A stretch of DNA of 64,000 bases. Source: Pinus tabuliformis (lineage: Eukaryota > Streptophyta > Pinopsida > Pinales > Pinaceae). Each line of letters opens with the position of its first letter. Within the stretch, counting starts at the first letter, position 1. A program made the translations under genes and the position numbers. Shown piece after piece: positions 23,809 to 34,692 of the stretch. The stretch lies in assembly GCA_031772625.1 (NCBI GenBank), contig CM062814.1, forward strand, positions 367,917,781-367,981,780, in the 5' to 3' direction. A model generated the notes under the pieces. It was given only the letters and a program-made list of their open reading frames with translations. It searched no databases and had not been told where the DNA came from.

Positions 23809-24790
23809 GCCCTTTTTCTATTTTTTCTTCCAATTGTTGTGGTGTCAACCTTATAGGTTGTGGAAGACTAGGGGAAACAACACTTTCATCTTTATAGTTG
23901 TGAGTGGTATGCTTCCTGGTTGCCATAATTTTTCTTTCCATTTTTCTTGCTAACCTGAATGCCTTCTCTAATGAATTAGGTTCCCAAAGGCGAAGATCAT
24001 GTTGGATATTATCCTTTAGAGACCCTATGAACACATCAATCCTATGTTCCTCTAGAATATCTTTTACCCTTATGTTCAATTTTTGGAACTCCTCAATGTG
24101 CTCCATTATTGAACCCTTTTGTTTTAGACTTATCAATTGGCTAAAAAGAGTGTTGCTTTTTGTATCCTCATAGTGTGCTATCAATTCTTCCGTAAAAATT
24201 GCCCAAGTGATAAATTGTTTACGAGATCAAAGCCATTGATACCATACAAAGTGATTTGGTTCCAAATATAAAGTTGCCATACGTACCTTTTGTGTGTTTT
24301 GCACATTATTGAGAGCGAAGAATTGCTCCATCTGTAATATCCATGTGGTGGGATCCTTGCCATCAAAATTCCTCATATCAATTTTTGGAATATGGTGAGT
24401 CTTTGATCCCACATTAGAGTCTATGGAATCATGATTAACATTTCTTTTTTTCTCATCATGAGTTTCCTTTAGTACATTTTCACCCTTAGTGACCATTTCT
24501 TGTAGCAACTTATTCATATTTATCTTCAATTCGTCCATGTCTGTCTTCAGATCTATCTTCAAATCGTCCATCTTACCTTCTACGCCTTTCTTTAAACCAT
24601 CCATATTAGTTTCTACATCTTTCTTTAAACCATCCATCTTAGATTCTGTTCCTTTTTGTGCAAGTGACAATTGTTGCACTTGGTCTCGTAATTTTGATCT
24701 ATCATGTTGCATTTCTTCCTCTTCTTAATGGGTCATACTAGAGCTTTTAGGTTGCCTACTAGGTGTTTGCATTTTCTTTCCTCGGGGCAT
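23809..24790 (-). pseudogene. Chromovirus gag
   Basis: The best start is the ATG at 24788-24790 (MPRGKKMQTPSRQ), but an in-frame stop follows after about 21 codons, just before MQHDRSK at 24712. Residues around 24505-24640 form an 11-residue repeat (variants of MDGLKKDVET) that predicts a coiled coil. The capsid region includes DPTTWILQMEQFF and later LISLKQKGSIMEHIEEFQKL. The zinc knuckle CYSCDSKYTKGHKR has lost its last Cys. A frame change occurs near 24200. Confidence 0.85.
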
Positions 24791-25455
24791 CAATTCCCAA
24801 TAATAATTTTTTACTATGCCCTTTGAATTCCTTCAAACTAATTTTTCAAACCAATCTTATGCAAAAAATTTTAAAAACTACACACCTTTTGTTTTCACTT
24901 TGTAGGAGCTCGATATTGCCTCTGATGTATCTATGTACTTTGCGATCACCTAGTTTTGAATTTATGACATGCAGTATCTCTTTGTGTCCTCTTTCCAATG
25001 CAGAAGTTTGACCCAAATTGGATTCTCCAAGGAAGAGTTATGTGAAATCTCCCACAGTGACTTGATTATAGACTAGTTCAGTAGAGTGAACTTTTATGAC
25101 GTGCCACGAGTCACTATTTTGACCTTTGGATCTGAAAAATGCATACAAGAAACTACAGTCTATCCTATTTCTGTACCTTCTTACGAAACTTCAATTTGAT
25201 CCCAGAGAGAAAGTTATGACGATTTTCCCCAGGTCACCTGTTTGAAATGTAATTCAGGAGTCTGGAAAAAGACCAACTTCCTCAAATCATATCTCTACAA
25301 ATATAGTGCAAAAAGCTATGAAATTCAGATCCGAGGTTTAGCACTATTTCTTCTCAAATGGGTTTTTTTTTTTAACTTCTGAAACGTCGCAAAAAAAAGT
25401 TATAGAGAAAATTCCACAAAGACATGTTTGGAGCAGCGAAACCCTAGAATCCAAA
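24791..25455 (-). other. Chromovirus untranslated leader
   Basis: Between gag and PBS. No coding sequence is recognised. Confidence 0.7.
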
Positions 25456-25467
25456 GCTCTGATACCA
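25456..25467 (-). other. Chromovirus primer binding site (initiator tRNA-Met)
   Basis: The minus strand reads TGGTATCAGAGC, an exact match to the common plant PBS, two bases inside the LTR. Confidence 0.9.
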
Positions 25468-25469
25468 AA

Positions 25470-25793
25470 TGTTATGAAACCAGCTCAAGAAAAGATAGAT
25501 CAACGCCTTATAATTCAGCCTCTTCGAGGGGGAAACCTCCTTTACATTACATAAATGAGAAATTCTTGGATGATTCAAATGACAAAACCTCCTTTCTATA
25601 TATAGGAGTCTAAGGAGTCACAATATAATCCAGCCGACCTAACAATAATAATATAAAGGCACAAAAATAACAATAGAGGGATTCTATGGGGCACAGTAAT
25701 AACAATATGGGGACAATAGGGGCACAACAATATTAATAAGGGGTATAACCACAATAGTAATGGTGTAATCACTAGTATTATATGGACCCAACA
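25470..25793 (-). repeat. Chromovirus LTR, upstream (5') copy
   Basis: Matches 19944-20276 with scattered substitutions and lacks the 9-bp unit. TG...CA ends. Confidence 0.9.
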
Positions 25794-26350
25794 TATTTCC
25801 AGACTTGTTCTTTTGTATCTTCGTCAAATGTGCATGGTTCTACTTGAATGATGTTGTTCATTGCAACAACGTACCCTTCAAATCATTTTTCATCTTACTT
25901 TCTCTAAACTTTCCTCTTAGGGAAGCACATTGTTCAATATCTTGCAATGTATCTCATGGATGTAGTGGTATCTTTCTATTAGGAGGATAATGAAGTGTAG
26001 GATCTAGAGGATCCACAAAACCAATTAGATTATCATAAACATCATTCTTATGTTCCAGTTCATACTCATAAGAAAGATCTTTTTCATTAACATATTTTTC
26101 TTGAAAAATGGTAGGAGGAGGATACTTCCTTGCTTTTCTAAGATCTGCATATTAATTAAATGTTAAATATATGATAAACTCTATAGTTATTTTACTAGAT
26201 ACAAAAATTGTATAAGGTTTTGAATTATCACAATAACCAACAAACATACTTTCTTACCTGAAGCTTCTTAGTTTGTTCATTTTCTCTTTTGGCACATGGA
26301 ATTAGATTAGCCAACCAGATATTCTCAAATGAATCACTTCATGCCTTTTA
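25794..26350 (-). pseudogene. copia integrase C-terminus to start of RT
   Basis: The minus-strand frame shows HEVIHLRISGWL (canonical HLRVFGC), FHVPKEKMNKLRSF (canonical HIPKEKRKKL), MFVGYCDNSKPYTIFV (canonical FVGY...KAYRLY), then an acidic linker with KYPPPTIFQEKYVNE, and the beginning of RT (PCTFDEDTKEQVWK). It ends on the left at the chromovirus and on the right at the 1.9-kb insert. Stops are present. Confidence 0.8.
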
Positions 26351-26355
26351 CTAGT
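26351..26355. repeat. Target-site duplication CTAGT, left copy
   Basis: Identical to 28272-28276. It brackets the 1.9-kb insert. Confidence 0.75.
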
Positions 26356-28271
26356 TGTTGTTCCTTAAGAAACCAATTTCTTGGTTGTAGGGAAATTGTG
26401 CTTACGACATTAATAAAAATGATTTACTGTCACTTATTTTTTATTAGATTACCAAATGAAGGACTTGGCAAACTTGGACTTAGACTCTTAATACATGTAT
26501 GATCAGAACTTCTCAAAATGCCATTTGCTGCTAAATATAAATGATGAACGAGGAGAGTTTGAAAGGGAAGTTAAAGACAATATGCTGATCTCTCATAGGA
26601 ACTATTACTTGTAACTTAGAGGAATCATGATCACGAGGAATAAATCATAGACAATATGTTGATCTCTCATATAAACTAATATCTATAACTTAGAAAGGAA
26701 ATAACGACTTTAAGTATAGAAGAGTTCTTTAAGGGATTCAACCCTGCAATTTCATTACTACACTTAAAAAGAAGAAAACATTGCATGACACATGATAGTG
26801 AATCTTACAAATTATATGTAACAACTCCTACAACCTTCTGGTTGTTTTATTAATCAATGATGTTATTAGAAATATAGTGGCCTGGTTCTCCAAAATTCCA
26901 ACCCTTCCTTAGCAAATTTTCCACCTTTTATACATTGTGGAACAGTTATTGATTTTTTGAAACTTATCTAACTGCTTTCTAACTATATGAATAAAACTAC
27001 TATAGAATTATAGATGGTAAAAACACCTCGAAGAACAACAAATAACAAAAACAAAACTGAATTTAGAAACTGATGGTAACTGCTGTCTTGCTCTGTCGGT
27101 TTACTGTTGAATGCCTTTGTAAATGTTGCAATGATGCTTGCATAATCTTGGGCTTACATTGCATTATGATTGGTGAGAATGCGAAGAAACATATCAGATT
27201 GTCTTCTTCTTCAGCTCTCTAATCCCTGATTTCCAACATTACACAACAAAATCAATATTTATCGTTAATCTACAACTCAACATAGATCCTGCTTTATAAC
27301 TTTCAAATCTTCTCGTTCAGTGCTTTATTGACTTCTATCGCAAGTCACAATCGACCCAAAAACCCTGTAAAACTTAACTTACGCACCCAGCTGCAATAAC
27401 CATGAAAATACTGGAACTATGCATTTATAATGAAAATATATGATAATGTATGTTTTTCCTTTTCAATACAGGCTTAAGACTATTCCCAAGGTATCCACAG
27501 TTGACATGTTATATATATAAAGTGCCATATCGCAATCAGCAATCATTGAATGCACCAACATACGTATTCAATGCTTTACGGACTCACCGGGCTATTAAAA
27601 TATCTTATATATATGTTTGGGTCCAGTCCTTATCGAATATTGCGATTAGTGGGGTCAATGCATATAACATGAGCATTTCACATTATATCGGACCTGCCAC
27701 TCTTATAAAATACACCATATAAGCTTTCGGGTCTGGAACCCAATCGATAATCTCAATTGGCACTACGGAGGCAACCACCCATATTGCGGACTCGACAAAA
27801 TTTAAACATAATATATATGTGATTCGGGTCTAGCTTGTTAAGCGCTTATTTATGTTATAATATTTTATGATGGAAACGCATATAGAACATGTAACCAAAA
27901 CCTTTTCTGCCTTTTTGAAGCGCTGCACAGTTTTCAAGAATCGCAATCGGCGATCGGCGATTCCTATGGTATAGTTCATGTAAGTTTCCACTGAACCTTT
28001 TTCGATTGCGATCTAATTGCATCATTAACACACACACATATATATATAAGGCCCGCTCCATATAACTATGATTTGACTTTATCACATGGGTCATTTCGTT
28101 TACACTTTCTCCTTTTGTAAATTAACATTTTCCTTTATCTCTTTCATGTATTTGGATTCTGGTATATATCTTATTTCCCCTCCTTCTTGCGTTATTTTTT
28201 TTAAAATGCTTCGCAAGTTATTTTCAAATGAAATAATAAATAAAACAAACAAAAAAATACAAGTCACAACA
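26356..28271. mobile_element. Probable solo LTR, 1916 bp
   Basis: It interrupts copia integrase between EEVFT and the KRHEVIHL block. It begins TGTTGTTCC, ends GTCACAACA (TG...CA with a short terminal inverted repeat TGTTGT/ACAACA), and is flanked by a perfect 5-bp duplication CTAGT. There is no coding domain, internal PBS or PPT, and no second copy of its ends inside. A solo LTR left by LTR-LTR recombination explains this best. The right half has notably different composition and includes repeated CGATATTG/GGGTC-type strings (27480-27830) and a short (AC)n(AT)n tract at about 28027-28048. The family is unknown. Confidence 0.65.
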
Positions 28272-29175
28272 CTAGTGAAGACTTCTTCAAAGGTCTTATT
28301 TTATAAGCCCTTATGAGGAGTTCTATTTTGTACATAAACATCTGTATTTGCAACTTTTCCCCATATAAAATTTGATAGCTTTTGGTCATGCAACATGCCT
28401 CTGACTTCTTCCATAACGGTTCTATTCTTTCTCTTAGCCACACCACTTTGTTTTGGAATGTATGGAATAATGGTTTCTTTCTTTATTGTGATGTATTTTA
28501 AAATATCATTAAAATAATTATAGGTGACGTCTCCCCCATTATCAGATCTGAAAGCTTTGATCAACTTTCCAGTTTGATCTTCAACTGGAGTCTTAAAATA
28601 TCTTAACATTTCAAATGCTTTCCCTTTATTTTTCGAAAAGAATATCGATGTCTTGCGAGAAAATTCATCAACAAAAGTAATGAAATACAAGTAGCCACCA
28701 AGAGAAGTAACATGCATAGGTCCACATAAATCAAAATGTATGAGCTAAAGTACATAACTAGTTCTTATTTTTCTTGAAGGGAATGGTCACTTCATATCCT
28801 TTCCACTTGCACATCCTCGACAAACTTGTTCATGATCCATTCTAATCCTGGGTATTAAAGAAACCATATTTCTTACATGAGGTAAGGCTTGGTAGTAGAG
28901 GTGAGAAAATATTTTATTTCATACCTCACACTGAAGATCAATATCATGGACTAATGCATGAATGGGTTTACAATTGACTTTGAAAAATCCCTTGACATCT
29001 TGATCCTAGTGGGAAGGCTTGTCTCATACTTGATTTCAAATTCTAGGTTAGATGTTTTCCATCAATAAATGCAACTTTCATCCCCTTATCTTCTAGTGAA
29101 GATATAGATACAAGATACTTTTTCAAATAAGGTACATGCACAACTTCTTGTAGAAAAAGAGATTTTCCATCATCT
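28272..29175 (-). pseudogene. copia pre-integrase zinc region and integrase core
   Basis: The minus strand carries the H-H-C-C region (LPHVRNM...VCRGCASGK), then FDLCGPMHVTSLGGYLYF, FVDEFSRKTSIFF, and the second Asp in FRSDNGGD. The block that normally reads NGVAERKNR is SGVAKRKNR, so the catalytic Glu is replaced by Lys. MHDQKLSNFIWGKVA and NRTPHKGL follow. The uninterrupted frame at 28301-28717 is 138 codons. The left end is cut by the 1.9-kb insert. Confidence 0.9.
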
Positions 29176-29177
29176 AA

Positions 29178-30275
29178 CTAAAATGGAAGTGAACCATAAA
29201 TTTTAGCTTGGTGAGTAGAATTCTCTCCAAGGCTAACATTTAGATTTGTATCCTTATTAACTAGATTAGAGAGTGCTTCTTTGTAACTAGTAAAATGTTT
29301 TGAAGCACCACTATCAACTAACCAGTTATCAAATGAACCTACAGAAGAAGAACTGGAAAGATAAAAAACAAGAAAAGATTTTGATTGAGTTTCCATTGCA
29401 TTATTTTTATATATTGTATTTTTTTTTTCTTAGGATGACCTTATTTTATTTTTACACAAATCTTTTCTATAATCATTTTTGCTTTTTAACCTAGGTGCCT
29501 TTATTCTTTCTTTACTGTCACGAGAAAAATTACCATGCTTTTAACAGTTAAAGCATCTAAATTTTGACATTGTAAATTCCCTTTATTTTATTTTAAGGCA
29601 TGTTTGTTTTTATTACCTTTCCCTCTCTTTTCATAAGTTGAAAATGAAGTAGGATCTCCTTCATGATGTTGTGAAATTCTCCCTCTAGAGATCATTCTAG
29701 CCTCCTCTTGGATACACTTTCCTAGGAGCTAATAAACTTAAGAATAGTGTCAATATTGTTGATGGTAGTGATAAAAGTCTCCCAAACAAGAGAAGTGTCT
29801 TCAAGAGAAATTAAAACCATTTCATTAATGGTTACAAGTTCACCAAATATTGACAACCGAACCGATTCTTGATTTTAGTCACTCTCAGGAGGTATGCTTC
29901 AACTGTCTCTCCTATGTTCATATTGATGTCCTTTAACTGATTCTTCAAGAAAATTATCTATTTCAAGTTACTAATTTCAATGATACCAATAAATTTGTCA
30001 TACATTTCTTTATATTTCTTCAAACCAAAAACATAAAGTAATGAGATAATCACTAAGAGAATCAAGGATATTTTTTCTAGTTTTGATTTCACCCTTTTTA
30101 TGTTTGGATTTGACAACAACACTTGAATTCTATGGTGGATCAAATATTGTGCCTTTGACATACTCCATAAATTCATGTTCTTCAAGAGTGACATCTCGTC
30201 TTGCTTTCCATGGACCAAAGCTTGCAGCATCATTCAACTTTCCCTATACCTTGAAGGAGGATGAACTCATATTGA
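29178..30275 (-). pseudogene. copia gag and protease
   Basis: Gag begins near 30270 (MSSSSFKV) and shows FGPWKARRDVTLEEHEF (canonical gag N-terminal pattern) and MEYVKGTIFD. The zinc knuckle near 29550 reads CFNC-stop-KHGNFSRDS, so it is broken. Protease at about 29178-29396 has NWLVDSGASKHFT with an intact D-S-G active site. Several stops and frame changes separate these blocks. Confidence 0.85.
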
Positions 30276-30345
30276 TAAAACAACTTTGGAAATGAGTGGG
30301 GTCTCCTCAAGTGATCCTTGGTCTCCATGGACTTGTCTTCACCAA

Positions 30346-30358
30346 GGCTCTGATACTA
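30346..30358 (-). other. copia primer binding site
   Basis: The minus strand reads TAGTATCAGAGCC, one base from the usual initiator tRNA-Met PBS, and touches the LTR end at 30359. Confidence 0.8.
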
Positions 30359-30375
30359 TGTTAAAATCGGAATGT

Positions 30376-30501
30376 TATGTGTAGAAATTTAAAAATTCTT
30401 TACAGAAAATTGAAAGTTCTATGCAGAAAATTGAATGTACTTTATAGAAAAGTGGATATATTTTGTAGAAAGTTGAATGTACTTTGTAGAAAAATGAATG
30501 C
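30376..30501. repeat. 21-bp tandem repeat, six units
   Basis: Six consecutive 21-bp units share the core NNNNTGNAGAAAATTGAATGT with divergence. They lie in the copia LTR next to the PBS, that is in the U5-side part on the minus strand. Translated on the plus strand they give a 7-residue RKL.VLC repeat, which is only a consequence of the DNA repeat. Confidence 0.9.
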
Positions 30502-30716
30502 TATATGTTGTTGCAATTACCTAGAATGGAAATTTCTTCTTCAAAACATTTCATATCAACAATTGCAGATAGAAAATAAACTTAAGTATCATATGAAGAC
30601 AACCAAGCACAAATATGAAACAAATTTTTTTTGCTCTAATGACAAAAGAAAAACCCCTCAAGCGGGAAACCCAAATGATTTTTATTCTATTAGATTTCTT
30701 CAATTTTTCAATAGTG

Positions 30717-30720
<4 letters not shown>

Positions 30721-30768
<48 letters not shown>
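30721..30768. repeat. (GA)24 microsatellite
   Basis: A pure GA run inside the copia LTR. Confidence 0.98.
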
Positions 30769-30773
<5 letters not shown>

Positions 30774-31785
30774 TAAAGTCACCAATGTCTGACAAAATTG
30801 TAGTTGAAGTGAAATTTCCCTTTGCCTCAAGATCTCCTCCTTCTCTTGATAAGATCATGCCCTTCACACTTGCTCCAACTCTTCCCATGATCTTTCTCTT
30901 CACTAGTTCTTACACTTCTCTCGCACACACTCAACACTTTCTCTCCTTTTTCACAATGAACATGCTACTCTCAACTCTCACTTTCTTTGGTTAAATAGAT
31001 GAGAAAGGAGAGGAGTTAAAAAATGAATTCATTCCTTGAAGCAATAATAGGAGAATCAAATTCCACGAGGGAGGATTTACTTGAGGAGAAGTGTAATTCA
31101 TCCCAAGAATAGAGAGAGAGGTACACTTTTCTTGAGGAGTTACAATTCAATTAGGCATATAGATACACTTAGAAATGAGAGAATATTTGGTGAGAGATAC
31201 AAATAAAATTGAATGAGAGAGTTAAAAATACACTTAATGAGGAAGGGTTACACTTTTCCCATACATTGAATTAGTGAGGGAAAGCTACATTCTCTTAAGG
31301 GTGGAGTAACTATTTTATTCCAAGAGAGAGATTTAATTTTCCAAGTAATAAATTATAAATTTAATTTACTTATACCATGATATAATTTGTTTTTATTCAT
31401 CCATTAAAGGTGAATAACTTTATACCATTTTATAAATAATATTATCATAATAATAATAATACTAGTAAGGATAAAAATATTATTTATTGACTTGTGTAAT
31501 CATCATTAGTTTGATTTTAAAGTTGATTCCTTATGTCGAGATCATCCATGATCATTTAGACATGACTTTATGTTCTTGGAAAGTCACCTCGAAATCGAGA
31601 TGTGACTTACTATTTTTGGGAAGTCATATTAGAATAGTCATAAATGGAATTTTTTTATAAGTTGTTATAACAAAATTGAAAAATATGATTCCTTTTGGAA
31701 GAAATTTACCTAAGCATCAAAACGTTAACAATATTTGTGCTTATATAATTGTTTTTGGGTTAGTGTAATGAGTGAAAATCCAACA

Positions 31786-32660
31786 ATGACAACTTGAGTG
31801 CATGCATGTGAGAAATATTAATGAATGGAATATTTTATGTATAGTGGTAGCTTGTATATGAATATTTACCTCCACCTCTGACCAACATTATCAATAACCA
31901 TCCAATTCATCTTCTTGGTAATGATTTATATATGGTGGGAGTAGGTTTGGGAACCTATAACAAAGTTACTAATCTGCTCAAATTTAATCTAGTTGACCCC
32001 TTGAATCACAACAAAATAAAGGCTCCACTGAGTAGGGGCATTGTAATATGATTTAGAGTTGATAATTGAGGTATATTTAAACTCATAGATATTACTCCTG
32101 CACTTTAGCTCAACTAATTTTACTTTCTTTTATATATCATATTTACATTGACATATCAATAACAAGTCGTAGATAATTAATGTACAAGTCAACCTAATAA
32201 TTTATTTGGTACAGGAGTGTGATTTGTGCATTGCCATTTATAGGACCATTTTAAATGGGGATTGAATATGGAATTCGCAGTCAAGAAGGGTCCTCATCCT
32301 TTAGCTGAATTGGAGCCTCCTCCTTGATAAGTTATGCAATGTTAGCGAATAGAGGAGTGAAACCATCCCGAAGTGTCATACCTTCTTCTCAAACCTATTG
32401 TACTCCTTCTTCCTTCCTCATTTCTATATGATTTGTTCCATTGGTGTGTACTACCACATGGTTCATCACAGTCCCTTATCTATGGATAGGGGCATGTTAC
32501 GGATCCCAAAAATGCATCATTTAGGGTGTCAAAACTTCTCAGGAAGTTCAGGACCTGAAAAAGTACTAAAAATAGTGAATGTTGAAATGAACAAGGAAAC
32601 AAATGAAATTGATTGGGGAGTCTAGGTGGAATAGGCATGTGGCCACCAATATCCACTTGG
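31786..32660. other. AT-rich sequence, probably including a Ty3 3' LTR (minus)
   Basis: No coding domain is seen. Because a minus-strand PPT lies at 32666-32686, the sequence just to its left should be the 3' LTR of that Ty3 element. Its outer end could not be located. Confidence 0.4.
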
Positions 32661-32665
32661 ATCAT

Positions 32666-32686
32666 CCACCCCCCTCCCCACCCTTA
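32666..32686 (-). other. Polypurine tract of the minus-strand Ty3 remnant
   Basis: The minus strand is a 21-nt run of almost pure purine with G-rich core (GGGTGGGGAGGGGGGTGG), downstream of an integrase C-terminus. It is consistent with a PPT. Confidence 0.65.
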
Positions 32687-32689
32687 GGA

Positions 32690-33422
32690 ATAAATGGTCC
32701 CCATTCCATGTAGAACCTCCATGAGGTGAGGAAATTTCTGTTGAATCTGGTCCCTAGTGAACCACTTGCCCTAGTGAAGGAGTTGGCCTGCTTTGAAAAC
32801 TCGATATAGTTGTATCCTCTATTAGTGAGTGTTTTTGATATATGCGTCCATGATTTTATCAACTCTGGCCTATTCCATTGAGTTCGAGTAGAGCTTTGTT
32901 GGTGTGAGTTGTTCTGTAATCTTAGATGCATCCAACAATGGTGGAAAGTATGGATGAAGGTGATCTACATTGAACACTGGGTGCAGACCACGGAATAGTG
33001 GGATGCTGAGCTCGAATACATTGTCACCAACGATCTTTGTGATGGTGTATGGCCCATATCCTAGTGGGCGAAGCTTGCGGTGGGGTCCAACAAGGTGCTT
33101 CTTCTACAAATGTAGCCAAACTTTGTCGCCCACCTCGAACTTATGCGGCACTCAATGTTGATCATGGCATTTCATGTACTTAGCATTGGCTCTATCCAAT
33201 ATATCGTGGACCTATTGGCCGATGTGTTGAATGTGATAAATGAAGTTTTTAGTCCTTTAAGCTTTGTAATGAATGTGAGAAACATCTACTTGAGTGCCTA
33301 CAAATTGTATGGCCACATCAATGGGGCATAATGGCTGAAATACCAGCCCTACCTGAAAGGGGCTATGGCCTGTTGAGCTGTGGAGAACTTTGTTGAAGTT
33401 GTTGTGATTGCTTTCATTAGAA
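32690..33422 (-). pseudogene. Ty3/gypsy integrase C-terminal remnant
   Basis: Reading leftwards on the minus strand: [19 protein letters not shown] (integrase core end), a helical stretch with DRANAKYMKCHDQH, then FEVGDKVWLHL, KLRPLGYGPYTITKIVGDN and LHPVFNVDHLHPYFPPLL (the GPY/F module), then a tail (IQLYRVFKAGQLLH.GKWFT) that may be a decayed chromodomain-like end. Stops occur in each part. The integrase core upstream is missing and is replaced at 33424 by a long TA repeat. Confidence 0.85.
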
Positions 33423-33768
<346 letters not shown>

Positions 33769-34678
33769 CTAGATCTTTCGATAAAGTTTATGTAAATTTT
33801 CATGTAAGAGGATTATAACTGATGTTTTTGTTAGTCCCTTCAAAGAAATGTCTTAGTGTTTTGTCCTCTAAGAATATGTGCTTATGCAAAAAGAAATGCT
33901 AGTTAATATGATTATTTATAAATGTAATCATGATGACAATGTTGATGATGATAACATGGGAAGGTAAAGTTGGATTACTTGGGCAAGGCATAGAGTATAT
34001 TTAAAGTTGTGGTAGGAAATGGTCCATGAAGATGAGTACGAGTTACGATATCGTACATTACTAGAACAATCATGCCACAAGGAATGTTGCATGTGGTAGT
34101 ATGTAAGTAAAGGGTTTCATGGAAAATGTATTAGTTTTTATCTAGTTTTGTGACAACTTAATGATAATTCATTGTAATTATTTTATAACAATGGTTAAGG
34201 GATGGAATCCCTTATAAGCCCTCGAGTGAGAGGTGAAAACCCTCACGAGCATTTAATAATAAGATTAAACGTTTGCTGGTTTTCACCCTATGGGGTTTCC
34301 AGGGTATATTGGTGTTCAATGGTGTGATTTCCTTTTGTGTTAGTTTGATGATGATGAATCCTTGATGTTGATGGTTCTTTATTTGATGGAATAATCATAA
34401 TGTCTAAGTATGAGATTAATTAATATGGTTAAGGAAATCATGAAATGGATGCAAGGATTCATGAGAAAGTTTATGTTATTACACTACCACAGTGGCGGTT
34501 AATGGTTACGCAACTTACTGTCTTTTATTGCAATTTACTTGATGTACTAATGAACATTATATCTAATGGTTAATGAGGAATTGTGGAGTTGTGAATTGGA
34601 TAATTACTTGTGGGTAATTTGTATAAAAAAAATTCTAACTCCCTACTTTTACATGTGAGGTTACCGGGGTATGTTACA
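33769..34678 (+). repeat. Putative 5' LTR (right part) of a non-coding LTR element
   Basis: The right edge (...GGGTATGTTACA at 34678) is placed by the PBS at 34681. No coding domain is present. The LTR start is not seen, and this sequence does not obviously match the stretch after 37026, so only the right edge is supported. Confidence 0.4.
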
Positions 34679-34680
34679 AG

Positions 34681-34692
34681 TGGTATCAGAGC
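34681..34692 (+). other. Primer binding site (initiator tRNA-Met)
   Basis: Exact TGGTATCAGAGC two bases after an LTR-like end ACA. Confidence 0.8.

Larger units (their letters stand above)
19944..25793 (-). mobile_element. Ty3 chromovirus, full-length but decayed
   Basis: Short LTRs (333 and 324 bp, TG...CA) flank an interior with gag, protease, RT-RNase H and integrase with a chromodomain, all on the minus strand. The PBS at the right and the PPT at the left agree with that direction. Flanks are TATCT (19939-19943) and TATTT (25794-25798), a 5-bp duplication with one mismatch. Removing the element restores the copia frame at the site. The overall size and short LTRs resemble the Reina/Galadriel group of chromoviruses. 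Several frameshifts and stops make it non-functional. Confidence 0.9.
11105..31785 (-). mobile_element. Ty1/copia element, minus strand, split by three insertions
   Basis: Reading right to left, the parts occur in copia order: LTR (30359-31785), PBS, gag, protease and integrase core (28272-30358), integrase C-terminus and start of RT (25794-26355), middle of RT (19571-19943), end of RT (11105-11533). The three gaps are filled by separate elements, each flanked by 5-bp duplications. Removing the first two insertions brings RT segments back into one register. RNase H and the left LTR are absent, cut off at about 11105 where plus-strand gag begins. Many stops and lost catalytic residues show that it is old. 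Confidence 0.85.
30359..31785 (-). repeat. copia 5' LTR, about 1.4 kb
   Basis: The edge at 30359 (TGTTAAAATCGG) is fixed by the abutting PBS. The outer edge is placed at CCAACA (31785), because the minus strand then starts TGTTGGATTTTC, a typical copia LTR start. The second edge is less certain because no partner LTR is present in the window. It contains a 6 x 21-bp tandem repeat and a (GA)24 tract. Confidence 0.55.

Noticed and set aside
30377-30721. Cys/Arg-Lys-Leu-rich 114-codon frame
   Set aside because: It is the translation of a 21-bp tandem repeat in an LTR.
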